Assembly: GCA_027575765.1 (NCBI GenBank)
Contig: JANBPT010000173.1
Span: 1 to 62,097, forward strand
Source: Tieghemiomyces parasiticus
Taxonomy: Eukaryota > Kickxellomycota > Dimargaritomycetes > Dimargaritales > Dimargaritaceae
Direction of reading: 5' to 3'
DNA length: 62,097 nt
Below the pieces are notes generated by a model. That model made no database searches. It saw only the letters and a program-made list of their open reading frames with translations, and was not told the DNA's origin. Positions 34,610 through 45,012 of this stretch are shown piece by piece. Positions within the stretch are counted from its first letter, which is position 1. Each line of letters begins with the position of its first letter. The position numbers and the translations under genes are program-made.

Positions 34610-36674
34610 CTACTCCTTCTGGGGGCTATAAAAGGACAGGTAGTGTCGTTCAAGGCAAAAATGAAGCGATTGCACATGGAACAACGCTAGTTCCTGGTCC
34701 GTCCCGAGCGCCGCTTGCAGGTCCCGCATCCGATCGTTACAATTGTCAAGCAACGGGACCTCCTCGGGACGCAGACCTAGTTGTGGTGGCCGGCCATCTG
34801 GAAACGTAACGCAACGCGTGCGTACATAGGCCTCAACCAATTGGACCAACATGACTACAGCGTGGGCGAGGGTCTCCGGGACCACGGCGTGCTGGCGGGT
34901 GACCGGGCGGGAGACCATGGCGGTGATGGCTGGTACATAGTGATCAAATACGTAGACCAGGTCCAGCCGGCCCCCGCTTCGTTTACTAGGCCCACCATTT
35001 GCTTTGGTCGTGGCCGCCGTCTTACGTCGTTGTGGGCTACGATCGTCGGGACCGAACCCCTCGACGGCCGCACAGAAGTTTTGGATCACCGTATCCAGTA
35101 GCAGTACCGCAAAGTTGTCTGAGATGAGGGACCGGACGAACCGTAGTTGGGCTGGGAGCGGGCAGCGGTGGAGGCACCGGTAGGTCTCGTTGACCAGTGC
35201 CTCGAGGCCGAGACGGTGGATCCAGGCGGCCACCACCAAGAGGTGGAAGAACTCATGGAGGACCGTGTTGGTCTCGCCGGGCAGATCCTCCCGGCTGAAC
35301 CCATCAAATAGCGCCTCTACGGCGGGCTGCAGGTGGGTGACGGCCGAACCAACGAGTGTAGATGTGAATGTCTCTAGCAGCTGACAGGTCTGTAGGCCCG
35401 AGTCTGGCGTGCAATGGCGAAGCGAGTACAGGTTAGATAAGCCCGCTTAAAGGTCAAGGTATCAGGCTATAATAAATATAACATCGCTACCCGTAGATTG
35501 CTTTAGCCTCTACGGGGAGGACAAAAACAGTCCCCGCTTACCTTTGTTCAGCAGCATATCCCACCGATAAATTGTCACCAGCAGGCGTAGTAGGCCGACC
35601 TGAACCGCCTGGGGTATCTGCCCGTATAGATAAACGACGTTGCGTAGTGGTAATTAGATGAGAGCGGTGGTCGCAGGCTAGTTCGGTCGAGCCCGTCCAC
35701 GTTTTCGGGCTTGGTTTTAGTCATAATTCGGTTGAAGGGCTTACCTGGGGTTCCAAAACCATGGAAGGGTCGTTGACAGTATGCTTTGGCACGTTACCCT
35801 TCAAAACCCGGCCTATGAATGGCCAGAGTTGATACCCCGACGTCTCACCAGTAAGAACTCGAAGGGCATGCTGGAAAATGGCCGGCCGGCGGTGGACAGC
35901 CAGCACGTTATCCAGACACTGCAAAGCGGCCATACGTTCGACTACTCCAGCCTCCGGGTTTAGAATGGTGGTAAACAGGGCCGACAAAGTCGAATCGCTT
36001 GGTATGAATCCGGGGCTTTGTAGGGCATCTAAGAGCTGAATCGCACTCTCATCTGTGTGAGGTAGACGTGGGTAAGTGAGTGCGGAAAATGGTACGGGGC
36101 GCTCGATATGTAAGGATACCTGGTAAGGATTGGAGGCTTTTAAGCGAGGTTTCACAGGCGGGCCTAGAGTTGCTTGGACGGATACCTCACATTATGCCAC
36201 TTGGGGGCCATATGACCGCTAAACCCCCCCCCACTTTAGCCCGGTAGGTACTTACGGTGCCGTTCATCAATCATGCCATCCACCCAGTCTTGGAGGGTGC
36301 GGAACGGTAAACCTGGCGGAGCGATGGCGTTGGTCAGGGGGGCCGGCGGCACCAACTGGGCAAAGAACCGCCACACCTCGATGCGCTCAGGACCATTAGC
36401 AAAGAGCTGGCTCCATTCGGTATTACCAGTGTCGTTCAGGAGGGCACTCTAATCCAATGTGTAAAGTAGTGAGGTTGGTAGTGGAGTAGGTTGGACCATT
36501 TTTATAGGCCGCAATCAGGTTAGCGGCGATGTTTAGGCATAGCAAGGGGGGTCGGTAGCAGCCGACTTCACCCACCATTCAGCTGTGAGGCGGTCGGGAG
36601 GCGCGAGACCACTAGGGTGGGTAGGGGTAAGGACCGCTTACCTGCGTACACCAGTCGGATCGATCCTGCGGCAT
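34610..36674 (-). CDS. Unrecognised protein, predicted helical repeat fold
   Basis: Five exons join in phase: 36674-36642, 36448-36256, 36052-35745, 35617-35542 and 35403-34610, giving 467 residues from MPQDRSDWCTQ to YSPQKE. All introns are GT..AG with GTAAG-type donors, so the model is sound although I do not recognise the family. The sequence reads as repeated amphipathic helices (VERMAALQCLDNVLAVH, AVQVGLLRLLVTIYRWDMLL, TNTVLHEFFHLLVVAAWIH, AQLRFVRSLISDNFAVLLL), which suggests an ARM/HEAT-like solenoid. A low-complexity basic insert (RRKTAATTKANGGPSKRSGG) splits the C-terminal part. There is no signal peptide and no membrane segment. It sits tail to tail with DPH6. TEL2 is nearby, and a TTT-complex partner such as Tti2 was considered, but I saw no convincing match. 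Confidence 0.75.
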
Positions 36675-37390
36675 GGTCCGGCGATTTCGGAAACGTAGAC
36701 GAGAGATGTCTAGGGAGCGGCAGTTTGGGATGTCAACAGTCCCTATTAGGCTTTAGGCGGGTAGGAGTAAGCGAAGGTAGCCCAAGGAATCGCAAGTAGT
36801 ATACGAGATGTCGTAGTCCTTGGTTAACTCCAAGGAGAAACTTGACTAAAGCTTGTGTTTACATTGAAGCTCCGTAGGATTAATAGTAACATTATCCAGT
36901 CAGCCTTGTGTGACGAGTATTTATACCACTTTATTCATAATTAACCATTAATATCCTACGGCCGACGATTAGAGCCGCACGGAAGACAGTAGTCATAGAG
37001 GGCATTAGAATATTAAGAGAGGGCGAGATCGGGTGAAGCAAATTACATAGGGCAAGTTTGTCATAGAGGAAGCGAGCAAACAGTAGCATGGTGAGAAGCG
37101 ACCGTATGCGGCCAGGGTGGTCGAGAAGGGGGTATATCAAATACAGGACACAGAGGCATGAGGGTATATATATAACAGTGGGTTAACGGAGGGAAGTTGG
37201 TGGTGTCAGGGGTAGATCAGAAAGCGTGGTGACGTGTCTGAGCACGCCTTTATTCGACTCTACCACCTATAAGCCCCCCCGTTTGGGGGTCGACGGATGG
37301 GCTGACCTTGCAGTCATCGCGCACGAAAATGGTAGTGGCAGTGGCACCAACCAAGAAGTTTCGGTTTCCTCTAAATAATCGACACTATAG
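36675..37390. other. Intergenic region upstream of the unknown gene
   Basis: 716 bp of AT-rich spacer between two same-strand genes. Only short open frames; no feature recognised. Confidence 0.5.
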
Positions 37391-38038
37391 CTAACACCTC
37401 CAGGTGTGGAAGATGGGCTCCTTGACCTTGCTGTACTTGGCCCAGAACTCGCCATTCTTGTAGTGTTCCTCGTACTTGGTCAGGTCGACGTTCTCAGGGA
37501 TCCGCACACGACGTTCCAGCACGTCAGCGTGGTCGGTTTTCACGTACGTGACGACCTCCTTAAGCTGGGATCCGGCTTCATGCTCGCACCGAATCACCAG
37601 GTCGCGCCCCTCGTGGTGGCCAGCGACCCGGTTGGGTGCCACACCATGTTTGTGCCAGTCGACCTTCACATAGAAATGTTCAGGAGTCTCCTTGATTTCG
37701 CTGGTGCCTAGGTGCATCGGATTGGCTGCCGGGTCACCCTCGACGGTTGTGTCCCAGACGCGCTCGTTGATGACCTTGGCCGGTGGCAGTGGAGTGCAGT
37801 GACATACTGGCCCGCACCCTTTGACGCACCAGGCCACGCCAATGAACTGGTGGTGGCCCGAGGCGACGTCGACTTCAACGACCTTGGCTGACTTGCACGG
37901 CGGTGCTGTGTGGCGGTGAGAATGAGGGTGAGGTTTGGGTGGGAAGGGTGCCCCACACGGGTAATCGACCTCCCTTTCCAGAGTTACCGACTTATGCGTG
38001 CTAACCTGGTAGAAGCGGTCAGCGAAGTAGCCGGGCAT
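37391..38038 (-). CDS. Hsp20/alpha-crystallin-like protein, copy A
   Basis: Single exon, 215 residues. The N-terminus has FADRFYQV, nearly the same as in the second gene at 40551-41063, and the two proteins end in comparable beta-rich regions. A middle part is rich in His, Pro and Cys (KPHPHSHRHTAPPCKS, then CVKGCGPVCHC). The C-terminal third reads as an alpha-crystallin-like sandwich: ETPEHFYVKVDW, GRDLVIRCEH, then RRVRIPENVDLTKYEEHYKN, which matches the small-heat-shock pattern of a hydrophobic strand, a P-E-N-V-D turn and a short loop before the last strand. It may be a small heat-shock-type chaperone or a p23/CS relative; only the fold is supported. No terminal IxI motif is present. Confidence 0.7.
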   Translation of the reverse strand: MPGYFADRFYQVSTHKSVTLEREVDYPCGAPFPPKPHPHSHRHTAPPCKSAKVVEVDVASGHHQFIGVAWCVKGCGPVCHCTPLPPAKVINERVWDTTVEGDPAANPMHLGTSEIKETPEHFYVKVDWHKHGVAPNRVAGHHEGRDLVIRCEHEAGSQLKEVVTYVKTDHADVLERRVRIPENVDLTKYEEHYKNGEFWAKYSKVKEPIFHTWRC

Positions 38039-38330
38039 AGTGACGATCAGGGGAAGTTAAGGTTAACAAACGAAGGGGAAAAAAGCGCTGTCACGGCCGG
38101 CAGAGAAATGTAGGTGCTAATAGGGTGTTAGGAGGAAGTTGACGTTGTGACTAGAGTGAAAGGTGAACACTATGAAAGGGTACGACAAGAAATCGTATAC
38201 AGTGGTGGGGGGCATGGCTGGAGGTAGAACCGTCCGGGCTGTCCAGCTTATAAAGCAAATTACAAGCGACCTACATGTCACCCACTGAGCCCCTGGTTTA
38301 CCCGGGACTCCTTGCTGAACCCTTACTCAC

Positions 38331-38413
38331 CTGTTGAATGTGCGATGGCTTCTAGGATGCCGTAGAGGCTGATCCCATGTATTTGAGCCACGCTCCGCAG
38401 TCGGAAAACGACT
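38331..38413 (-). other. Orphan exon-like segment
   Basis: On the minus strand a pyrimidine-rich tract ending in TTTCAG is followed by 83 open bases and then a strong donor, CAG/GTGAGTAAG. The segment can encode VVFRLRSVAQIHGISLYGIL and a few more residues. No partner exons could be found on either side. It may be an untranslated exon of copy A of the Hsp20-like gene, a relic, or chance. Confidence 0.25.
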
Positions 38414-40359
38414 CTGAAATCATGGAGTGCGGTAGAGGAAGGGAGAGAGGGAGACATAGGCCATAATGTAGTGGACTATAGTAGGCCACTAGTCAAAACC
38501 TATTGTCAAGTAAAATAAGGGGATGTGAGTCACAGGGCCGGGTCATCTGCGCCAGCGCGGGGCTGCTCATACTAGTCATCAGCCGGACGCGGGCAGCAGC
38601 GGGTACCATCTTTCAGGTCACATTTAATGATATGTATTATTATTGTTATTATAAGCGGAGTGTGAGCTTGTCATAGCTATAAAGGACGATAACAAGACGA
38701 AACAATGGAAGCCTGAAACCAATTCCATTTTTGGGGAGGGGTATTTATCCGCCCGACAATCTCAAACTGGCGACGTCAGCCCTCCGCGGGTCCATTTTCT
38801 TCTTTTTTTTGAGGGGGGGAAGGCGGCGAGGCGGCTTCAACGTCGGTCTCATGCCCTTCACAGTTACTGACTATCGGATAGGCTAGGTTCAATGGAAATC
38901 AGGTGTACCAGCCACTTCACGCTTCGCCGGAATATCAATTAAAAAGAGTAACGCTAGGATAATTAGCGAAATATCGGGTAGGGCCGAAGTGTGCCAGAGA
39001 GAAATGGTGGCGAGTAGCCCATGCCTTGAATGTCACTTCTACCGGCCCTAGTACAAAACAGCAATGAATCCAAGATGGCGGTGATGTTACTCCTCTGGAT
39101 GTCCTTGAAAGTTGCGGTGCGTCTACATGACAAAAAAATAACTCCGCCTTAGTTAAAAATATGATATGAACAGTGCACTCGGCCATGGTTACACCAACTG
39201 CGTCACGGCTACCAATCCCGTCAGAACCACAAAGTCGAGAATGGAAGGGGAGGGCATGTCTGTGCTACCTCCTCTTTTTCCTCTTCACCGCCCCGCCAGG
39301 CGTGTATTTCACGGAAGAAGTCAAAAGAAGCACCAAACGAAAACTCTACGACACCATGACAGTGCAATGACTTAAGGAGCCATGTGATGGTACATAGGTT
39401 CGTGGGCGTCTCCCCTTATCGCGCGTACCCTCGGCTGACCGACCTGTGCTCCACCACACCAACACCACCCACCCACACATGCATCATATCGGCAAATATT
39501 CGGCAGGGGACTACACCGCGCCAACTCGCCCCTCTTTATCCCGCTCTGAACTGACTCGGCTCTACACGGTATTAGGCAGAAACAGATCCGACGACATGCT
39601 GGTAGGGGGAGGAATGCCCTCGTCGTTCTCTTAACTAATTCAGGTTTAGAGCGATTGATATAGTACGACTTCCCGATCGGTCTTAACCCGTATGTTCTCT
39701 GGTAGTTATAGCGGCCTCATAAAATCTCACCCCCCCTGCCATCTAATTCCCGGAATGGCATCCTGAACACCGCAACCCCGCATGGATGGCGTACGCATGC
39801 CAGCCTGGGGTCATTAAGCCTATTACGGACCAAAATGAGCGAGTAGCCAATGTATTTCTGAGGGGCATCTCGGGGGGGGGGGGCTCGAACCCATATCCAT
39901 GGCCTCGATGGTTTGTGTAAGGTGTACAGTGAAAAAAAAAACAATGAGTATGAAAGCTGGGCATGGGCAACTGCGTCATGTATTCATGTGCTTACATTGT
40001 AAGTGTGTGGACCAGAAGACAGGCCCAATCCCTTGTGCTTCACGCTATTCAGTTCATCGCTACACCGGTGCGTCGGAGAATAACGTATCGTTTACTCCGA
40101 TAGCCCTGTGTCCACTATGATGTCATCAGCTGTCAAGTCCGAATTTCCGGTTTTTATAGTGGATTATGAGGGCGAGGTTTTTCGTTCTGATGCGCTACAT
40201 TCTGGGCTGTGGCTTGCAATACCACACCACCACTCGTCAGTCCGCTCAGGTAGCTGTGTCTGTAAGTCATTCAGAGCTGCAGAGGTCGTTGACAGCGCAG
40301 GACGCTAAACACATAAATGAGAGGAGCGAGCATCTTAAGATTAGTTAATATAGCAGATA

Positions 40360-40365
40360 TTTATT
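40360..40365 (-). terminator. AATAAA polyadenylation signal, Hsp20-like copy B
   Basis: AATAAA on the minus strand, about 186 bp after the stop codon at 40551. Confidence 0.4.
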
Positions 40366-40550
40366 GGGGTAGGTAGAAATACATATTTTTGACAAAGAAT
40401 GTTTTCGGGAATTGATGCTCGGGTGCAGGCATAGAAAATGGATGGTTGCTGGACAGCTATGGTCGCGTAAATAAGTGATATCTGACTTGCACCGGCGTTC
40501 GGTGAAAAGGTAAAGGGCGGCGCTAAATCCAGGTGATGAGTTCCCACATT

Positions 40551-41063
40551 TTAGGCCAACCAATGGACCTTCCAGCCATTGCTGACCCGGGGAACGTGGG
40601 CCTTGAAGAACCCTTCGTGGTACGAAACGGTGACATTTTCGAGATCGGCGTTCTGCGGCAGGGTGAACTGGTGACGCATGGTGGTATGGCCGAAATCGGC
40701 CACGACCACAAACTGGTCGTCCTCCACAACGTAGCCGCACTTGAGTGGGCGGCACGACTCGTGCCACCGGACGGTGTAGAGACCGTGGGCGTCAGTCACG
40801 TTCTCATCAATGGCCGGGTGGTAGATCTGGACCTCCTTGACCACTGGGGGTGGAGTGGTCGGGCGGTAGGTGACATAGGTGTGGGCGGCAGCCGGCGGGC
40901 TGACCGGGCGAGGGGCTGGCGACTTGGTGACGACCGGGACGGACTCAGTGCCCCAGTAGTACGAGGTGTAGTCGGTGAAGGGAGAAGCGGGCTCCTCGAC
41001 AACGGTGCTGTGGGCGGTCTCAGTCACGCGGTAGAAGCGATCGGCGAAGGGAGAGAAAGCCAT
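40551..41063 (-). CDS. Hsp20/alpha-crystallin-like protein, copy B
   Basis: Single exon, 170 residues from MAFSPFADRFYRV. It shares the FADRFY start with copy A, and that shared start is why I choose 41063 although the frame stays open to 41207. A Pro/Thr/Ser-rich linker (residues about 45-75) leads to a C-terminal beta domain: RWHESCRPLKCGYVVEDDQF, then RHQFTLPQNADLENVTVSYH, then GFFKAHVPRV. The FTLPQNADLENV segment is very close to the Hsp20 consensus before the last strands of the alpha-crystallin domain. Copy A has 45 more residues, mostly in its His/Cys-rich middle. Likely paralogues from an old local duplication; chaperone activity is inferred. Confidence 0.7.
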   Translation of the reverse strand: MAFSPFADRFYRVTETAHSTVVEEPASPFTDYTSYYWGTESVPVVTKSPAPRPVSPPAAAHTYVTYRPTTPPPVVKEVQIYHPAIDENVTDAHGLYTVRWHESCRPLKCGYVVEDDQFVVVADFGHTTMRHQFTLPQNADLENVTVSYHEGFFKAHVPRVSNGWKVHWLA

Positions 41064-44000
41064 GGTGATAGAGGGTGGAGGAGGGTTAGGACTCGTGGGG
41101 TGTGATGCGGTTAAAGAGATTGTGAGCTGTGGAAGAGAGAGTGGTTGCGAAAGTGACTGCTTGAGTGTTGTAGGTGGTGATGAGTTGGTAAAGTGGGCAG
41201 GAAACAATGCAGTATTTATCTCTTCGAGGAGATGGCGCAGCCTGTTGCTGGCAAACTAGCAAGGCCGGGACCGAACCCGGTTCGGGGTCTTACGCGTGAT
41301 GCGCTAATGGTACGCTCACTCTGACGTGCCACGGCTTGTTCCGAGGGAAGTGTGTGACGCCGCAGTCGACGTAAACACTGGCTGCGTCGTGACCCACCGA
41401 TTCTAGTCGGACTAGGTTTCCGATTAGAAAGCCCACAGGGACGGGACGATGAGGCCAAGAAACGGAGAAGGGAGTAGAGGGGAGACGACTGTGAGTTGTA
41501 GATTGTGGCCGTGCTGCGCCCAGTGTCAATCCCACACTAACCGCTATCTCGCCCCGTCGACGGCTGCACGGGCCCGAACAATCGGCCCCCACTGCGGCCA
41601 CAACAAACTCCCTTGACGATGATGATTCCCAGCAGGATTAGCCATTTCCTCTCACACTAGCCGTTTTTCTGCTGTGGGACTCTCCAGCAGTTACTTGTTG
41701 CTTACTGCGGCGACTAGCGGTTCACCTGGATCACACATACTCCGACCAGTTGCCACACTGCCATAGCTCGTCCGAAACAGTCGCTGTTTACTTGCTTAAG
41801 AAATTGTGGGAATCGAAGGCCCAGGTTCTTCCTAATCTGCTACCGTCCGGGTACTATTGGCCAAGGCGGGCTGTTGTCGCTTGGGCCTTCCGGGGCAGTC
41901 CCTTGGCGGGTACCTTACTGCGGCACTAGGACCGATAGGGAAAGGAACTGAACTGCGGTGTGCCAGGGTCTAGAGGCTGCGGTACGTGAGAGGGGCAATT
42001 CAGTCCACCGCCATTCCGTCGGTCTTTGGTGAGCCAGTGGTCGAAGTTACTCGATCATTCGCCCTGTGGTAATTGTGCGGTCCCTAGTTGGCTAGAGAAT
42101 GCAGTGCTACTGCCACAATACCGCCACCGTCAGATACGGTCAAGCCTCGGACCGGTGCCCGGTGACTACCGGGCCTTGACATGATCCACCAACCGCTTAG
42201 GTGAATCAGGACAGGCTTTGTGATCCACCGGGCTCACTAGCCTCCGCCACTGGGCCACTTTCACGGCCCGCTACGGCTCCCTATGGGGCCGAAATCTCGA
42301 ATCGTGGGCAAGGATTTCTAGAAGGACGGGCGATCAATATCCATCTTGTTAACGTGGTAGTGGTATCCAAGTCAGGTAAAAATGTAAGAGACCTTGCTAG
42401 TACAGCGATGATCAGTTGTCCAATGATTATTTCGTCAACCTTCCATAGGTATCCAATGTGTCAAGACAAATCCCGCCTTAGTTCTTCGCTGGGGTTCCAA
42501 AAGACTCATTATCTCATGAGTCGGCTCGCCTACGGCACTTCCACCCCTCCCCAACCCTACCTGCGCAATTTACGCAACACTCATACCCAACCGGTCCTTA
42601 GTGATCTGTGTCTGTTTTCAAGCAGTGCCCAACCTGCATGACCAGCTCGTACCAGGCAGTCCTAAGTGTGAGAATCCGGATGGTAGCTAGGCAGCTTGGT
42701 AGCCCACCCCAACTATCTTACCAAGGGCAACTATAGTCAGTCAGTGGCTAAGGCCTTGGACCTGGCATCGTGAGTGGACTAGCTTCGCGTTGGGGTGCCA
42801 GAAGGGAGGGGTGCGCTGATGCAAGTAGGACCAAGTGGGAATAACCCCAGCCATGCTCGTCGGAGCCGGCGCACGCCCAACTGCATTGGAGAGTGGGGGA
42901 AGGGGCACGTTAGCCGAAAGCTACCTTTTACATTCGGGGGACATGGGTCTCGTCTGGCATCTCTTTGAGCACTTGTGGCCATGTGATACGTCACACCCTT
43001 TAGCTCCGCAAAAGAACGCCCGCCGCCGGTAGAGAAATAGTTGTATTAGTATAAGGCAGTGCGAATGTTGATGGGGTTGCTGCTTTTCATAATTCTTTGC
43101 CATCTTCCCCCTCCAACGTGTTGTATCATTAACCAAGTTGTGTGTGCGTAGTCAACTCAGGAGTTTAGCCGGTGTAGGGTGGGTCCCGCACTTCCGCGTC
43201 AAGTAATGGTGTACCAGTGCAGATCATTTGCAGCGCAACCTTTGCCTGTGCAAGGCAGAGAGGGGGGCGGGAATTGGCAGGCGCATTTCTCCCAACGAAA
43301 TCCCGACGGTGGGGCTGCAGAATGACGTCTTTGATGTGAGAGCACGCCTTTGATGTAAGGTTGCCCAGCAGCTTATCACCCAGGTAAAAGTAACATCAAA
43401 TTTTAATGAACTACACAGTGTGGTAATTAATTACAGGGCACCGGCTCATAAGGATAGACCGGCCCACGAAGCTGAATAGTCTGAAATGCTCAGCCTATAG
43501 CCGTGGCCATGTGTCGACACTCACCAGATTGTTCCTACTCACGGAGTCAAAAAAAAAGTAGCTAGATGCATTTGGCCTCTGCTCTTTCCACAACGGCCTG
43601 TCAGGCAGAAAAGTGAAGTCGTAAGGGTGACTAAGTCGCGGCCAGCTTATGAGGAGGCCATGGTATTCAATTGAATTGGGAGTCATGCGTTGTAGTGTTG
43701 TCGCCGCCAGAATAGTGCCATGATACCGCCGAGCCTCCGTACTTAATAGCCTTCACCAACACACCGTGTTCACGATCCGTTGGCTCGTCAGTGCTGCTTA
43801 CTCAGAAAGTACTCTACTCGTAAGTAGTGACGACGGGGCGCTTCCTCGCCTACGGGAACATGGCAACCATGATCCTTAGAATCGTAATCCAGACACATTT
43901 ATTAGCACCGAGAACGCCAGTTTTGGTTGTGATGTGTAGGTTTTAATCATTATTGGGTCACAATAGGTCTACGTACCGCCAGATAGGGGTGCGGGGTTCT

Positions 44001-44067
44001 CCCTCCCCTCCCCCGACGGGATGCGCGCACTAGCTACGCGGCCATCGCTACCATTCCTCTCCGACCA
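41064..44067. other. 3-kb gene-free region
   Basis: No supportable gene on either strand. The longest open frame (146 codons at 42201) has no family motif. A GC-rich palindrome-like stretch at about 41262-41285 recalls a tRNA T-arm but no tRNA folds around it. Presumably the promoter of copy B plus neutral spacer. Confidence 0.45.
43898..43903 (-). terminator. AATAAA polyadenylation signal of uS13m
   Basis: AATAAA on the minus strand, about 165 bp past the stop codon at 44068. Confidence 0.4.
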
Positions 44068-44496
44068 TCACTGCTCCTTGGCCATCCCGAACCACGAAGC
44101 CAGGGACGCCAAGGGTCGCTGGGGGAAGACATGGTAGCCGCGACGGAAGGTCTTGGAGTTGAGCTTACGAGCGGTCTTGGCATTATTACGCGTATTCTGA
44201 CCATGTACTGGCAACCCTAAAAAATGGCGACGGCCCCGGTAGGTACCCATAGTACGTAGCCGGGTGATGTTCTCGCGGACCTGCCGCCGGAGATCAGCTT
44301 CCAGGGTCATCTTGGACAGAATGCCGCTGAGCTCATTGAGCTGCGTCTCGTTCAGATCCTGCAGCTTGCACTGCCGGTGGATGCTCATCCGGTGGCAGAT
44401 ACCTTCGGCCGTCTTCGGTCCGATGCCGTAGAAATAGGTCAGCGCGACGCTGAGGATCTTCTGATCCGGGAGGTTGACGCCGAGGAGGTGCAGCAT
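44068..44496 (-). CDS. SWS2: Mitochondrial small ribosomal subunit protein uS13m
   Basis: Single exon, 142 residues. Bacterial-type S13: LGVNLPDQKILSVALTYFYG, IGPKTAEGICHRM (the helix-hairpin-helix N-terminal part), TLEADLRRQVRENITRL, MGTYRGRRHFLGLPVHGQNT and then a basic tail NNAKTARKLN. The GLPVHGQNTRNNA motif is the rRNA-binding hallmark of S13. Cytosolic uS13 (Rps18) differs in this region, so the mitochondrial paralogue (yeast Sws2) is the better call. The N-terminus is short and not obviously cleavable, as in yeast. Confidence 0.93.
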   Translation of the reverse strand: MLHLLGVNLPDQKILSVALTYFYGIGPKTAEGICHRMSIHRQCKLQDLNETQLNELSGILSKMTLEADLRRQVRENITRLRTMGTYRGRRHFLGLPVHGQNTRNNAKTARKLNSKTFRRGYHVFPQRPLASLASWFGMAKEQ

Positions 44497-45012
44497 GGTG
44501 GTAATCGCCGACCAGGTAGTTGAGGGTGGCTGTGAAATGGAAAAGTGAAGGAGGGAGGTTGATGGACGGGGTGAACAGGGCGCCGGGTAAAGGGGAATGC
44601 GGTCAGAAGCACCTCAGATCGAATGGCGGGTGGAATCGTGTGGTAGACAATGTTGGGCTGTGTGGCACGGCAAGTCGCAGATCGGTTTTCGTGTGGATCG
44701 CTCAAATGTACGCTGCTGTGGCCGGACTGTGGGTCTTAAGCCTGGGTAGGATGATTTTAGGTTGGGACGGGTTTTTAGGTGGGCCGAACCACTACACTGC
44801 CGGTTCTCATATTTGTCACCAGGTGTCTTCAAGTACGGTTTTACTTCTTCGGGGACATCTTCGGATCCCTGGCGGTCAGTAATGTCCTAATCGAGATTAT
44901 TAATTATTTAGCTGTTAAGAATAACGGAGGCACAGAGATCAAGGTATTGAGAGAAATGGTACAGAACGTGATGGGGGCTCTCAGATTGTTATAGTAACCA
45001 GGAAAAAGTAGA
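44497..45012. other. Spacer between uS13m and TEN1-like gene
   Basis: 516 bp between same-strand genes, holding the uS13m promoter and the TEN1 3' region. No gene recognised. Confidence 0.5.

Larger units (their letters stand above)
38039..40550. other. Intergenic region between the two Hsp20-like genes
   Basis: 2.5 kb without a complete gene. It holds an exon-like fragment at 38331-38413, a T run near 38800-38810, the longest G run of the window (12 bases, 39872-39883) and the 3' end of the downstream Hsp20-like gene. Open frames of 60-80 codons look random. Confidence 0.45.

Noticed and set aside
41255..41330. tRNA-like T-arm on the minus strand (a GGTTCGGTCCC box near 41265-41285)
   Set aside because: The loop has the wrong bases (TTCGG rather than TTCRA), its size is off, and no acceptor or anticodon stem can be formed around it.
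42201..42641. 146-codon open frame in the 41-44 kb gap
   Set aside because: No start context, motif or splice continuation; looks random.
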